Of a DNA stretch of 64,000 bases, positions 46,567-55,041 are shown piece by piece. How positions within the stretch are numbered: the stretch's first letter is position 1; each line of letters begins with the position of its first letter. The translations under genes and the position numbers were made by a program. The notes under the pieces were generated by a model, which was given only the letters and a program-made list of their open reading frames with translations, searched no databases and was not told the DNA's origin. The DNA comes from Bradyrhizobium sp. CIAT3101 (lineage in GTDB: Bacteria > Pseudomonadota > Alphaproteobacteria > Rhizobiales > Xanthobacteraceae). The stretch spans positions 8,577,001-8,641,000 of the forward strand of contig NZ_CP121634.1 of assembly GCF_029714945.1 (NCBI RefSeq), given 5' to 3'.

Positions 46567-49203
46567 TCAGTGCTCGCGTTCAACGTGGACGGAGTGAACG
46601 GGCGCATGATGGTGGCTAGCGCCGAGTTCGTGCAGCTTGTGATGCAGGCGATGATGTGCAAGTTCCAGGGCAGCTCGCAGCCGCGAATGCCGCGCTGCGT
46701 CGGATTTGGGAGCAAGCGTATCCATATAGGCAATCGATCCCTCGATTTGTGCAAGGACCGACACTGCATCTGCAGTGGCAAAGATGGGTTTCTCGCCTAC
46801 GTTGACATAGACTGCACTGGTGTGGGCGGCGATGTCGGCCTCGCGTCCGGCAACACTGCCCCGAACGCGGGCGGCGATCCAACAGGACTCGGTGATGCGC
46901 AGCGAGAGCCGGCCGTTGCACGACAGCTCGCCACATCGAACTTCATCGGCAACAGCTCCATTGCGGATCAACTCCAGCCGTGTTGGCGGGATGCTAACCG
47001 ATTCGATCCGCCAGTCGATGCTGACGGTGCCGCCCGAATGGGGAAGCGAGATCGTGCTCCCTGGCCGCCGTCCTTCCACCGTCATCTCCACCAGGGGCCC
47101 GACAGTGATGAACGTGTCCCCGCTGCGTACAGCATCCATCCAGTTGCGGTACGTGAAGTCGCGCTGGCCCAGCTGCACATAGGTACGCGAGCCTCCGAGC
47201 AGCGCGGCCGCGTCCATCTTGTCGGAGCCAGCTACCAGTGGCAGATGGTAACCGATGTTGAGATAGCGGTACCAGTCGGCCAGACCGAATGCGCTGATCT
47301 GCGCCGTTCGCGGGTTGAACGACATCATTTCGATGGCATCGACGAGGCCGAGCACAATGTCGGCCGCCCGCTCCGCCTGCGGGTTCGGCGCGTGCGGCAT
47401 CACGACCAGCCCCCCTTGACGACGGCAGCGCTCCGCCCAATCGGCCATGGTCGCTTCCAGAACGTCGCCGATCGCAGCTTCGTTCGGTCCGCCGCAAGAC
47501 AGCGGATTGATGATGTCGCCCTCATAGCCGAGCAGCGATATGTGACCCAAAACTTGCATCCGGTTCTCTGTGCCGACCCGAACGAGGAATTCTCCGTCCC
47601 CGCCAAAATCCTTTGCGCCGAACGTCGTGCGTCCGTCGAAATCGCCGACATTGGTGAATAGCTCGCCCCACTGTGCCGCGAGCAAGTTGACGACGTTGAC
47701 GCCCTCGGCCTTACCCTCCAACAGGGCTGTCTGCGGGCTCAGGAAATGGACGTGCGTATCGGAGCTGACCCAGCCCTGTTCGCGCCAGCGCAGCACTCTG
47801 TCCAGCTCGAAGGTGAGATTCTCCGTGGTCGGCGTGACTTCGGCGCTGCAGCGTAGCGGACGCACCTCGAGGCCTCTGCTGATCTCCACGAACACAGGCC
47901 CGATCGGGAGGTCGGCCTCGCAGCTGCCATCCACATAGGCGTACTGGTTGAGCTCGTTCGCAAACTCGCCGGCGAAATCCTCGAATCTGCCGGTGTTGAC
48001 CTTGCGGTGGTGGCCTTTGGGTGGAAGATACTCCCCGTGAGCACCGTGGATATGCAGGCGCGCGGCGACACGCGAGCCGCTGCCCTTCTCCACAATGCGA
48101 ATTTTCACGGACCTTGTCGCCGGCTCAATGGGCACCACTTCAAGCGAGGTGCTTCCCACGTTCCCGGCAGCTTCCAGCGATCGAAGGTCGCAAACGTGCA
48201 AGTGGCCATCGTCGGAGCGTAGGTAGAGCATTGCGTCCGGGTGCGCAGAGTACTCAATGATGACCTCGGTCTCGGAGCGCACGGGCTGTACATCCTGTTT
48301 GGCACCGAGCCAATCCGCTCTCGAGTACTGAAGTACTGCACGGGCGGAGACGACCGTGCCGAGGTCCATACCGATCTGCTCGCCCCGATCGTCGACGTCG
48401 AGCTCGCCAAGCTTGTTCAGCTGGACCCCAGCCGGCAGCTGCATCTTCAATTTGCGACGGCCCTGGAGGCGCAGCGGATGCTGGGTGAGCCTTGTCGTCG
48501 TCACCGCAAAGATCAGCGAAACCTCTTGCTGCGCGCGTAGGCTTACCGCCGCAAGCTCCTTCTCCGGATGCGGATTTGGGAGCGCATAAAGCCACAAATT
48601 CTCGCCTTGTCGGTCCATGCGCCCCGATTGGGTGCGGACCTGGCCCTGGAAGAAGCTCGTGTCGGGCGCTCTGCCAAGCGTGAAGTCTTCGTCGATGCTT
48701 GCGTGCACCAGCGGCGCTCGTAATGGCAGCGCTGCGAACGCACTCGCGCTCCAGGATATGTGGTTCTGCTGGATTGCGAACCGACGCAGCACCGGCACCT
48801 CCACCTCGCTGCTGTCGGCATATCGGAGCGCGTATGTCGACACCCGATCGCCGAGAGAATTGCCTTCCACAGGCAGCGTAGCTGGGCCGATCTCCCCAAA
48901 CCCTTGGGGGCTCGCCGATGGCTGGTCCGCGGCCACTTGCACAAACAGCACGTAGCTGGCCAATCTGGGCTGCAGTGCGATGACGATCGGAGGCTCCCCT
49001 GGACGCAAGGCCAGCACATCCGGGCCGGTTTCGTCGCCGAACAGAAACGGCATGCCACGATGTGTCTGCAGACCCCGCAACGAATCGATCCAGCCGGTGT
49101 CGCCTGGGCGGTTGCCGAACCCTTCATCGAGATTGCTGCGCCTCGCGTTGAAGTATCGCCTCAAGTCGACGGGCGTGAAGTGCGGCGATGAGGGCGTTTT
49201 CAT
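46567..49203 (-). CDS. CehA/McbA-type metallohydrolase (PHP-like domain)
   Basis: An 878-residue protein. Residues about 1-490 are mostly beta-rich regions without clear family marks. From about 495 a PHP/CehA-type domain starts with WVSSDTHVHFLSPQ (HxH metal motif), then GHISLLGYEGDIINPLSCGG, VVMPHAPNPQAERAADIVLG and YHLPLVAGSDKMDAAALLGG. The C-terminal beta-domain has NWMDAVRSGDTFITVGPLVE, and the tail is His-rich (LAHHRLHHKLHELGASHHHA). No signal peptide is seen. Relatives (CehA, McbA) hydrolyse carbamate and similar ester/amide bonds. The natural substrate is unknown. It lies 198 bp downstream of an MHS-type transporter on the same strand, probably one unit. The His-rich tail may buffer metal ions. 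Confidence 0.85.
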   Translation of the reverse strand: MKTPSSPHFTPVDLRRYFNARRSNLDEGFGNRPGDTGWIDSLRGLQTHRGMPFLFGDETGPDVLALRPGEPPIVIALQPRLASYVLFVQVAADQPSASPQGFGEIGPATLPVEGNSLGDRVSTYALRYADSSEVEVPVLRRFAIQQNHISWSASAFAALPLRAPLVHASIDEDFTLGRAPDTSFFQGQVRTQSGRMDRQGENLWLYALPNPHPEKELAAVSLRAQQEVSLIFAVTTTRLTQHPLRLQGRRKLKMQLPAGVQLNKLGELDVDDRGEQIGMDLGTVVSARAVLQYSRADWLGAKQDVQPVRSETEVIIEYSAHPDAMLYLRSDDGHLHVCDLRSLEAAGNVGSTSLEVVPIEPATRSVKIRIVEKGSGSRVAARLHIHGAHGEYLPPKGHHRKVNTGRFEDFAGEFANELNQYAYVDGSCEADLPIGPVFVEISRGLEVRPLRCSAEVTPTTENLTFELDRVLRWREQGWVSSDTHVHFLSPQTALLEGKAEGVNVVNLLAAQWGELFTNVGDFDGRTTFGAKDFGGDGEFLVRVGTENRMQVLGHISLLGYEGDIINPLSCGGPNEAAIGDVLEATMADWAERCRRQGGLVVMPHAPNPQAERAADIVLGLVDAIEMMSFNPRTAQISAFGLADWYRYLNIGYHLPLVAGSDKMDAAALLGGSRTYVQLGQRDFTYRNWMDAVRSGDTFITVGPLVEMTVEGRRPGSTISLPHSGGTVSIDWRIESVSIPPTRLELIRNGAVADEVRCGELSCNGRLSLRITESCWIAARVRGSVAGREADIAAHTSAVYVNVGEKPIFATADAVSVLAQIEGSIAYMDTLAPKSDAARHSRLRAALELAHHRLHHKLHELGASHHHAPVHSVHVEREH

Positions 49204-49401
49204 TTGTGATGCCAGTTAAGGGCGTTATAGGTAAGCGGCGTTGCCCGCGACGAGTAATCGCTAAGTTGGCTCTACTCCCGGGAAGACGCTCGCTCCGATC
49301 CCATGTTCCTGCCCAGCATCGATACTCGAAAGGTCCACATGTTTTGCGGCAACAACGGCTTGCGTCTGGTGGGCGGCACGGAAGCGACAGGCAGAAGGCG
49401 A

Positions 49402-50727
49402 TCAGTCACCGATGTAGAGGCGGCCGCGTCTTTTTGCGATGTGGTAGATCACGACGCTCAAGAGAGCGATCAAAGATCCGTAGACGGGAAACATCCAGGC
49501 CATTTGCTCGCGTTGCAACCACACCATCAGATACGGCGAGGTCCCGCCAAACAGGGAGACACCAAGTGCGTAACCGAGCGCTACTCCCGTGGTACGCACG
49601 GCACGTGGCATCAGGGTGGTGGCAATGAAGTTATAGAGGGCCATGTTAAAGCCCACGATTGCGCCGCCGAAGACAGTGATGAGGAAGAACGTAAAGATGC
49701 CCTTCTCCGAATAGAGCAGCGTCAGGAAAAAGCACGGAATGAGCAGCAGCCGCAGCAGCGTGAACGCGCGCGAAGGACGCACTCTGTCGGCGAAGGCGCC
49801 GACCAGGGGGGCGGCTAGCATCCAGATCAAGACCATCAGGGTCATGATCCCGTACACAGAAGTGCTGTTCTCTTTGAACACCGTATTCGCCATGTTGGGC
49901 AGACCGGCGTTCCACGCATAGTTGGCGATCTGCACCGCCCCGATCACCAGGATGACAGCAAGCAGCGAAAGCCGCACGCTCCAGAGCGTCTTCCACACAT
50001 CGCCCGTGGTTTCCTCAATGCGCGAAGACTCATCTTGTCGATGCATAGCGCGATGAATTAAGGTTTCCGGGACCGTCGTGCGCAGATAGATGATCAACAG
50101 CCCCAAGACGCCGCCGACCGCAAAGGGTAGGCGCCATGCCCACTCGCGCATCGCTTCGGGTGCGACCGAAGCACTCACCAGGAAGGCGACGAGGCTGGAT
50201 CCAAGGTTCCCTAACTGGATGAATGTGCCACCGATTAGGCCGAGAAAGCGCCCCTCCTTTCCGGCTGGCGCCAGTTCAATCGCGATAGCGTTGGCGACGC
50301 CTGCCTCGGCGCCGGTGGCAAGCCCCTGAATTAGTCGCATGATTAGCAGCGCCACAGCCGCCGTAACGCCGATGTCCCTGTAAGTCGGCAACACAGAAAT
50401 CAGCAAGGAGCAAACGGCCATCGCCGTCACCGAAATCATCATTACTCGCTTGTGGCTAATGCGATCTGCGATCGGACCGAGCAAGGCGGCACCAAGCGGC
50501 CGCGCGCAGAAGCCCGCCCCATATACTGCCAGTCCCGCAAGCAGCGAGGTCGTAGGATCATCGGAAGGGAAGAAGTGCGGCGAGAGAAATGCCGCCATGA
50601 CGCCGTAGACATTCCAGTCGTACCACTCGAGGGCTACGCCTCCTCCAAGACCGGCCGTCATGCGTTTGTTTGCAACCTGATTTTCAAGTTGAATGGGCAC
50701 CGCACTGGGTTGAGCAATAATGTTCAT
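49402..50727 (-). CDS. MFS metabolite:H+ symporter (MHS family)
   Basis: 441 residues from the ATG at 50727 (GAAGG upstream; the frame is open to 50838 without membrane or family features). Twelve helices. Typical MHS blocks are GGGVALEWYDWNVYGVMAAF (helix 1), GAGFCARPLGAALLGPIADR (helix 2), RISHKRVMMISVTAMAV (loop 2-3 signature), LIMRLIQGLATGAEAGVANA, ELAPAGKEGRFLGLIGG and LRTTVPETLIHRAMHRQDES. Relatives import alpha-ketoglutarate, proline/betaine, shikimate, citrate or aromatic acids. The adjacent metallohydrolase suggests uptake of its substrate or of the released acid. There is a 500-bp gap to the palindromic operator at 51241. Confidence 0.9.
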   Translation of the reverse strand: MNIIAQPSAVPIQLENQVANKRMTAGLGGGVALEWYDWNVYGVMAAFLSPHFFPSDDPTTSLLAGLAVYGAGFCARPLGAALLGPIADRISHKRVMMISVTAMAVCSLLISVLPTYRDIGVTAAVALLIMRLIQGLATGAEAGVANAIAIELAPAGKEGRFLGLIGGTFIQLGNLGSSLVAFLVSASVAPEAMREWAWRLPFAVGGVLGLLIIYLRTTVPETLIHRAMHRQDESSRIEETTGDVWKTLWSVRLSLLAVILVIGAVQIANYAWNAGLPNMANTVFKENSTSVYGIMTLMVLIWMLAAPLVGAFADRVRPSRAFTLLRLLLIPCFFLTLLYSEKGIFTFFLITVFGGAIVGFNMALYNFIATTLMPRAVRTTGVALGYALGVSLFGGTSPYLMVWLQREQMAWMFPVYGSLIALLSVVIYHIAKRRGRLYIGD

Positions 50728-51240
50728 GTGCCTTCGGGTTCTGTTGATGGTGCTAATGATGTTGCCGGCCGAGCGAGAACGAGCAGCCGCTCGTCGATTC
50801 AACGCGCTGAGGTCTAAGATGTCAGCGCCCCTGATCACGCCTGCTCGTAGCGGTGGAATAGGCGCGACGGGCTGCCCGACATGCTACCAACGAGCTCGCC
50901 TCGCACCACGGTATTGCGCATCCTGCGGTCGCACGACCGCCTTCTGCACGGCGTTAGTCACCCACCGCGTGCCGAGTGGCGCCTCCGACTTGAAAGGGCC
51001 GCCCAAGAGCAGACGTCATCGAACGGGCCGCGGATATAATGTCGTGCTCACCCCATTATTCCCATGGCTACCCTTCCTCCTATTGCCAAAGCCCGCTTTT
51101 GAAGAAGCTTATGTTTTTGTTGATTGGCGCGGCTTTACACCGCCGTCTTTTCGTCGAAGCCCCCTCAACCGCCACCGCCTCGCTGGTCAGCACCATGCTT
51201 TCGGGTTTTCGGTGCGAGACTGCATTATTTACTTCAATTT
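50728..51240. other. Divergent intergenic region between the MFS symporter and the enoyl-CoA hydratase
   Basis: No gene recognised. It should hold the leftward MFS promoter, and the operator at 51241 closes it on the right. Confidence 0.4.
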
Positions 51241-51256
51241 CTGAAATCGATTTCAG
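51241..51256. promoter_or_regulatory. LacI-family operator, perfect palindrome
   Basis: CTGAAATCGATTTCAG is a perfect 16-bp palindrome, 225 bp upstream of the enoyl-CoA hydratase start. It shares its core with the sites at 45124 and 51407, which suits DNA looping between two sites 166 bp apart (centre to centre), about 16 helical turns. Confidence 0.8.
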
Positions 51257-51406
51257 ATTTCTAAACTCTTCGGCTTGTCGAGTCAAGCCGGGGGAAAACT
51301 GGGTCGGGTCGCTGTTCGTCAGCGTGAGCAGTCAACAGTGCGTTTGAGCGAGCCGCCCCAGCCAGGACGAAGATCCGTAAATCGCGGCTTTAAAGCCAAA
51401 ACTTCC

Positions 51407-51422
51407 TCGAAATCGATTTCAG
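51407..51422. promoter_or_regulatory. LacI-family operator, proximal copy
   Basis: TCGAAATCGATTTCAG has the same 12-bp GAAATCGATTTC core as the 51241 site. It lies 43 bp upstream of the hydratase ATG, a position suited to blocking RNA polymerase. Confidence 0.8.
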
Positions 51423-51465
51423 TTTTGTGACTGGTTTTCTAACATTGCTTCAGGAGATACGCCCG

Positions 51466-52062
51466 ATGACCGACAAGTCCGATCTCATCCTCTCGACATC
51501 TGCCACGCCCCATGTGCTCCTTGTGACGTTGAACAGGGCGTCGAAACGAAACGCGTTGAGCAAGGACCTGATCGCGGAGCTTGGCGCGGCCTTACGCCAT
51601 GCCGCAGTCGATGAGGATGTCCGCTGCGTCGTCCTTTGCGGGAGCGATGCGTTCTTGTCTGCCGGAGCCGACATCGGGGAGATGCGAGAGGGGGGTTTTG
51701 AGGCAATCGACAATTCCGCGCGACGTTCTGCTTGGCGGGACAATCGCAATGTCCCCAAGCCTCTCATTGCAGCGGTTGAGGGGATTGCTTCGGCGGCGGC
51801 CACGAATGCCCTGCTCGCCGATATCGTTGTTGCAGGCGAAGGGGCGGCGTTTGCACAGCCAGAGATCAGTATCGGAATATTGCCGGGCGACGGCGCCACG
51901 CAGCGTCTGACGCGCGTGGCTGGCAAATCTCTCGCCATGCTGATGATCCTGAGTGACCAGTCCATTTCAGCCAGGGAAGTGATGCAGGCGGGCCTCGTCG
52001 CTGAAGTCGTCGAAAGCGACCGGCACAGGCCCGAGCGCTCGAAACCTCGCAGCTGGTGGTGA
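51466..52062 (+). CDS. Enoyl-CoA hydratase/isomerase family protein, C-terminally shortened
   Basis: A 198-residue product from the ATG at 51466, which has CAGGAGA upstream; the frame is open from 51427. Crotonase-fold blocks are VLLVTLNRASKRNALSKDLI, RCVVLCGSDAFLSAGADIGE (oxyanion-hole GADI), KPLIAAVEGIASAAATNALL (second oxyanion strand, where the usual G-G is replaced by SA), DIVVAGEGAAFAQPEISIGI, LPGDGATQRLTRVAGKSLAM and AREVMQAGLVAEVVESD. The family normally runs to about 255 residues. Here the last about 60 (trimerisation helices) are replaced by DRHRPERSKPRSWW and a stop, suggesting a frameshift or deletion near 52015. Two palindromic operators precede it. It probably acted with the CoA-transferase in acyl-CoA catabolism. 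Activity is doubtful. Confidence 0.8.
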   Translation: MTDKSDLILSTSATPHVLLVTLNRASKRNALSKDLIAELGAALRHAAVDEDVRCVVLCGSDAFLSAGADIGEMREGGFEAIDNSARRSAWRDNRNVPKPLIAAVEGIASAAATNALLADIVVAGEGAAFAQPEISIGILPGDGATQRLTRVAGKSLAMLMILSDQSISAREVMQAGLVAEVVESDRHRPERSKPRSWW

Positions 52063-52285
52063 GATGCCGCGTGCAACTTGGGATCAAATAGATCATTGGG
52101 GAGCTCGCACCTCGGCATGCGGGCACACATAGTTCCAGTCGCTGCGGCCCGGAGCCGGGCTGACCAGACCTTTCATCGCCGGGAACGCTCTGATAAGCAG
52201 CTCCAGGCCGAGTGCCGGGCGCTGATCGTAGGTAATTCATTAGCGAAAAATTGTGAGCGTCGAAACGTGTCGCTCCTTGCTCGCT

Positions 52286-53542
52286 TCATGACATTCTAAA
52301 GAACTCTCTCGCGTTCTTGGAAAGAACTCCGATTGCCAAGCGTTCGGCGTCTCGAGATCGAAGGTAGCCGCTCGCAATTTTCTCGCTCAGAACCTCGCCA
52401 ATGAGTTCGCGCGCGCCTTGAATCGCTGCGAAAGTCTCCTCAATATGCAGGCAATCTCCACCGATCATCATTCGCGATTCATCCGGCAGGACTTCTATAG
52501 CTTCGTGCAGCGCGAGCTTGAAATGGGATGGGCTCAACAGAAACGACCAACACAAATCTAACCAGACATTTCGGTACACAAATGCCATTCCCAATAAGTC
52601 CCGGCTCCAGGGATACGCCAGATGCATCAGCAGAAAGCGGGTCCGCGGATGACGCTCAATCAACCCGCTAATCCGTAGCGGATGGGAGCCGCTAATGATC
52701 GCGGTTCCAAGGTGAGTTTGAACTGGCAGGTCCGCCTGCCCTGCGAGTTGGCAAAACAAGTCCACAACGAAGTCGCTGAAGGCTTTGCGTTCCGCGGTGG
52801 ACGGCGAGCTTTTCCCCCACGCCTTCCGAGCCATTTCCACGTTCGGCTCGTCAAAGCTTAAGTCACGGTCATAGGCGAGCGCGTTCTTGAGCGCAATTTG
52901 ATTGCGCCCGGCACATCCTGCGACGAGCTCGCGAATCGCGGCGCAATAATCGTCGAAAGTCGTCACCTCCATGCCGAGCCGACCAAGCAACGCATGACCG
53001 GAATTTCCGTTGTGATCTCGGGAATTAGGGTGCCAACCGAGGGTGAATGCGTTAATGCGCAGGACCGCATCGTAGCTCTCGCCAAGGACAGGGCGGGGAT
53101 CGAGCAAGGGGTCAAGAAATGGGTCTGTCACGATCCTTTTGATGCCGGCGCGTCCAATTACTTCGCCTGGCCATTTCGCATCCTTGTGGTGTAGGCGGAC
53201 CAAAGTGTCTACCGCCTCCCAGTTTTCGCGCGTAATGCCGGTCTCAGCGACGCCGTAAAGGTTCGAAACTCCACGAACGAGGTTGCGAACGAATGCGTTT
53301 GAGCCACTCTTCTCCAAGAATGGCGCAAGCCTCTCCCAGGTGGTCGGCTCAGTTGCGGCAGATATGATACTGCTGGTCGCCTTGGGTTCGGACGGCAGGA
53401 CATCGCCTGTCCAAGCCGCATAGCTCTGTTGGAACAGCTTCAGCAGATTTACGTCGCGGCTGAGTGCGACTTCGGCCATGTGATGTTCATGGACATCGAT
53501 CACTTCGCACGCATTGACAAAATGGCTAATCGCTTCAGACAT
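52286..53542 (-). CDS. Amidohydrolase-2 family enzyme (TIM-barrel)
   Basis: 418 residues, start at 53542 with GAGGGGG upstream. The N-terminus has the metal motif VIDVHEHHMAEV (HxH-like). Later come PVQTHLGTAIISGSHPL (His on strand 5), RHPRTRFLLMHLAYPWSRDL (His on strand 6), and the strand-8 Asp region SRMMIGGDCLHIEETFA. This matches the PF04909 amidohydrolase-2 superfamily, whose members are decarboxylases, lactonases or hydrolases acting on carboxylated rings. A glucuronate-isomerase-like (uronate isomerase) relation is conceivable from the HxH and the helical N-terminus but not proved. It lies 76 bp downstream of livF on the same strand and is probably the last gene of the importer operon, so its substrate is likely what the importer brings in. 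Confidence 0.8.
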   Translation of the reverse strand: MSEAISHFVNACEVIDVHEHHMAEVALSRDVNLLKLFQQSYAAWTGDVLPSEPKATSSIISAATEPTTWERLAPFLEKSGSNAFVRNLVRGVSNLYGVAETGITRENWEAVDTLVRLHHKDAKWPGEVIGRAGIKRIVTDPFLDPLLDPRPVLGESYDAVLRINAFTLGWHPNSRDHNGNSGHALLGRLGMEVTTFDDYCAAIRELVAGCAGRNQIALKNALAYDRDLSFDEPNVEMARKAWGKSSPSTAERKAFSDFVVDLFCQLAGQADLPVQTHLGTAIISGSHPLRISGLIERHPRTRFLLMHLAYPWSRDLLGMAFVYRNVWLDLCWSFLLSPSHFKLALHEAIEVLPDESRMMIGGDCLHIEETFAAIQGARELIGEVLSEKIASGYLRSRDAERLAIGVLSKNAREFFRMS

Positions 53543-53618
53543 TGCCCCCTCTATGCTCCGTCATTGCAATGAAATCTAAGAAACCGCTTTTCAATCAACG
53601 AGATAGAAGTCCCCCCTT

Positions 53619-54314
53619 CTAAGGCGCCAGATACGTCAAAAGTCGCGGGTCCTCGCGCAACTGCTGTGACGGACCCGACAGCGCGACACGACCGCGATCG
53701 AGCACATAAGCCTGGCCAGCTACACGTATTGCGAGGTCGAGGTGTTGCTCGACGATGATGACCGCGATCTCTCTCGCAAGCTCGCTCAAGCGCTCTGTGA
53801 GTTCCTCGATAACGCCGATCCAGACCCCCTCGGTCGGCTCATCCAACAGCAGCAGCTTTGGGTTTCCCAGCATCGCGCGGCCGATCGCCAGCATCTTGCG
53901 CTCGCCGCCAGAGAGCGTTCCGGCCGGCTGATGCAGCCGCTGCCCGAGTTTCGGAAACATCGCCATGACGCGCTCAACGGCCGAAGCATCTGCCCGGAAA
54001 ATCGACCCGACCGCGAGATTCTCGCGCACTGAGAGGCGCGCGAATACCGCATGTTCTTGCGGCACGTAGCCGATGCCGGCACGTACCCGCTCTTCTGTCC
54101 GGCGGCGATCGATGTCGCGGCCGTCGAAATGTACCTTGCCGCTCCAGGTCGGCAGTTCGCCGACGATGGCCTTCATGAGCGTGCTTTTTCCGGCGCCGTT
54201 TCGGCCGAGGACGGCCACACCTCCGCGCGCGGGAATGGCTATGTTGACGCCAAACAGGACCTGGCAGCGTCCATAGCCCGCATCGAGATTCTTGATATCG
54301 AGGAATTCAGGCAC
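53619..54314 (-). CDS. livF: Branched-chain/amide-type ABC transporter ATP-binding protein LivF
   Basis: 231 residues. Walker A VLGRNGAGKSTLMKAIVGEL, Q-loop GIGYVPQEHAVFARLSVREN, signature LSGGERKMLAIGRAM, Walker B LLLLDEPTEGV, and the switch His in AVIIVEQHLDLAIRVA. LivF/UrtE subgroup features are the short length and the EPTEG sequence. It energises the LivHM permease together with LivG. It starts inside the end of livG (54307-54314 overlap). It belongs to the five-gene importer cassette 58197-53619. Confidence 0.93.
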   Translation of the reverse strand: MPEFLDIKNLDAGYGRCQVLFGVNIAIPARGGVAVLGRNGAGKSTLMKAIVGELPTWSGKVHFDGRDIDRRRTEERVRAGIGYVPQEHAVFARLSVRENLAVGSIFRADASAVERVMAMFPKLGQRLHQPAGTLSGGERKMLAIGRAMLGNPKLLLLDEPTEGVWIGVIEELTERLSELAREIAVIIVEQHLDLAIRVAGQAYVLDRGRVALSGPSQQLREDPRLLTYLAP

Positions 54315-55041
54315 GGTGCAGATAAATCTCCTGAACGCTTCTGTTCGCTTGGATTTGCGCTACCGTCCCTGACGCCAGGACCTTACCCTGATCAAGGACC
54401 GTGAGGCGGTCGCAGATGTCGCGAATGAAATCCAGGTCGTGCTCGACGATCACGAGCGAGCAATGCTGTTTAATTGGTTGCAGCAGTTCACCCGTGGCGC
54501 GCCGCTCCTCGAGGCTCATGCCACCGGTCGGCTCGTCCAAGAGCAGGAGGCGCGGACGACCTGCGAGTGCCATCGCGATCTCCAGCCATTGCTGCTGGCC
54601 GTGCGATAGCGCTGCGGCTGCGTCAAAGGCGCGATGGGCGAGACGGAATTGGGCCAGCATCGTCATGACGTGGTCGTGCAACCGCCCGCGACTGCGCGAG
54701 AACACCAGATCAAGCACCGATGACTGAGCCTGCATGGCCAGCAGGATATTGTCATACAGGGTGAGCGTCGGTAACACCGAGGTGATCTGGAACTTCAGGC
54801 TCATGCCCGCCCGCGCACGCTCGGTCGGCGTGAACGCGGTGACGTCAGTGTTGATGAAAGTCACCTTGCCGTGCGTCGGCACTTCCGCACCAGCCAAACA
54901 TTTCATCAACGTGCTCTTGCCCGAACCGTTCGGTCCGATCAGGCCATGAAACTCGTTTTCGCCCACCGTGAGCGCGGCACTGTCTAACGCCGTGAGCTTG
55001 CCGAAGACCTTGGAGATCCCGGCGGCCTCAAGGAGCGGCAT
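54307..55041 (-). CDS. livG: Branched-chain/amide-type ABC transporter ATP-binding protein LivG
   Basis: 244 residues from the ATG at 55041 (GGGAGAA upstream; the frame is open to 55095 but the extra part overlaps livM). Walker A GLIGPNGSGKSTLMKCLAGA, signature LSHGQQQWLEIAMALAGRPR, Walker B LLLLDEPTGGMS, and switch-His region LVIVEHDLDFIRDICDRLTV. The long insertion between Walker A and the signature (FSRSRGRLHDHVMTMLAQFR) is normal for LivG/UrtD. It overlaps livM by 14 bp and livF by 8 bp, consistent with coupled translation. Confidence 0.93.
   Translation of the reverse strand: MPLLEAAGISKVFGKLTALDSAALTVGENEFHGLIGPNGSGKSTLMKCLAGAEVPTHGKVTFINTDVTAFTPTERARAGMSLKFQITSVLPTLTLYDNILLAMQAQSSVLDLVFSRSRGRLHDHVMTMLAQFRLAHRAFDAAAALSHGQQQWLEIAMALAGRPRLLLLDEPTGGMSLEERRATGELLQPIKQHCSLVIVEHDLDFIRDICDRLTVLDQGKVLASGTVAQIQANRSVQEIYLHRA

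Noticed and set aside
46570..47661. Plus-strand 363-codon frame inside the metallohydrolase gene
   Set aside because: Antisense shadow caused by high third-position GC; no family similarity, while the minus-strand protein has clear metal motifs.
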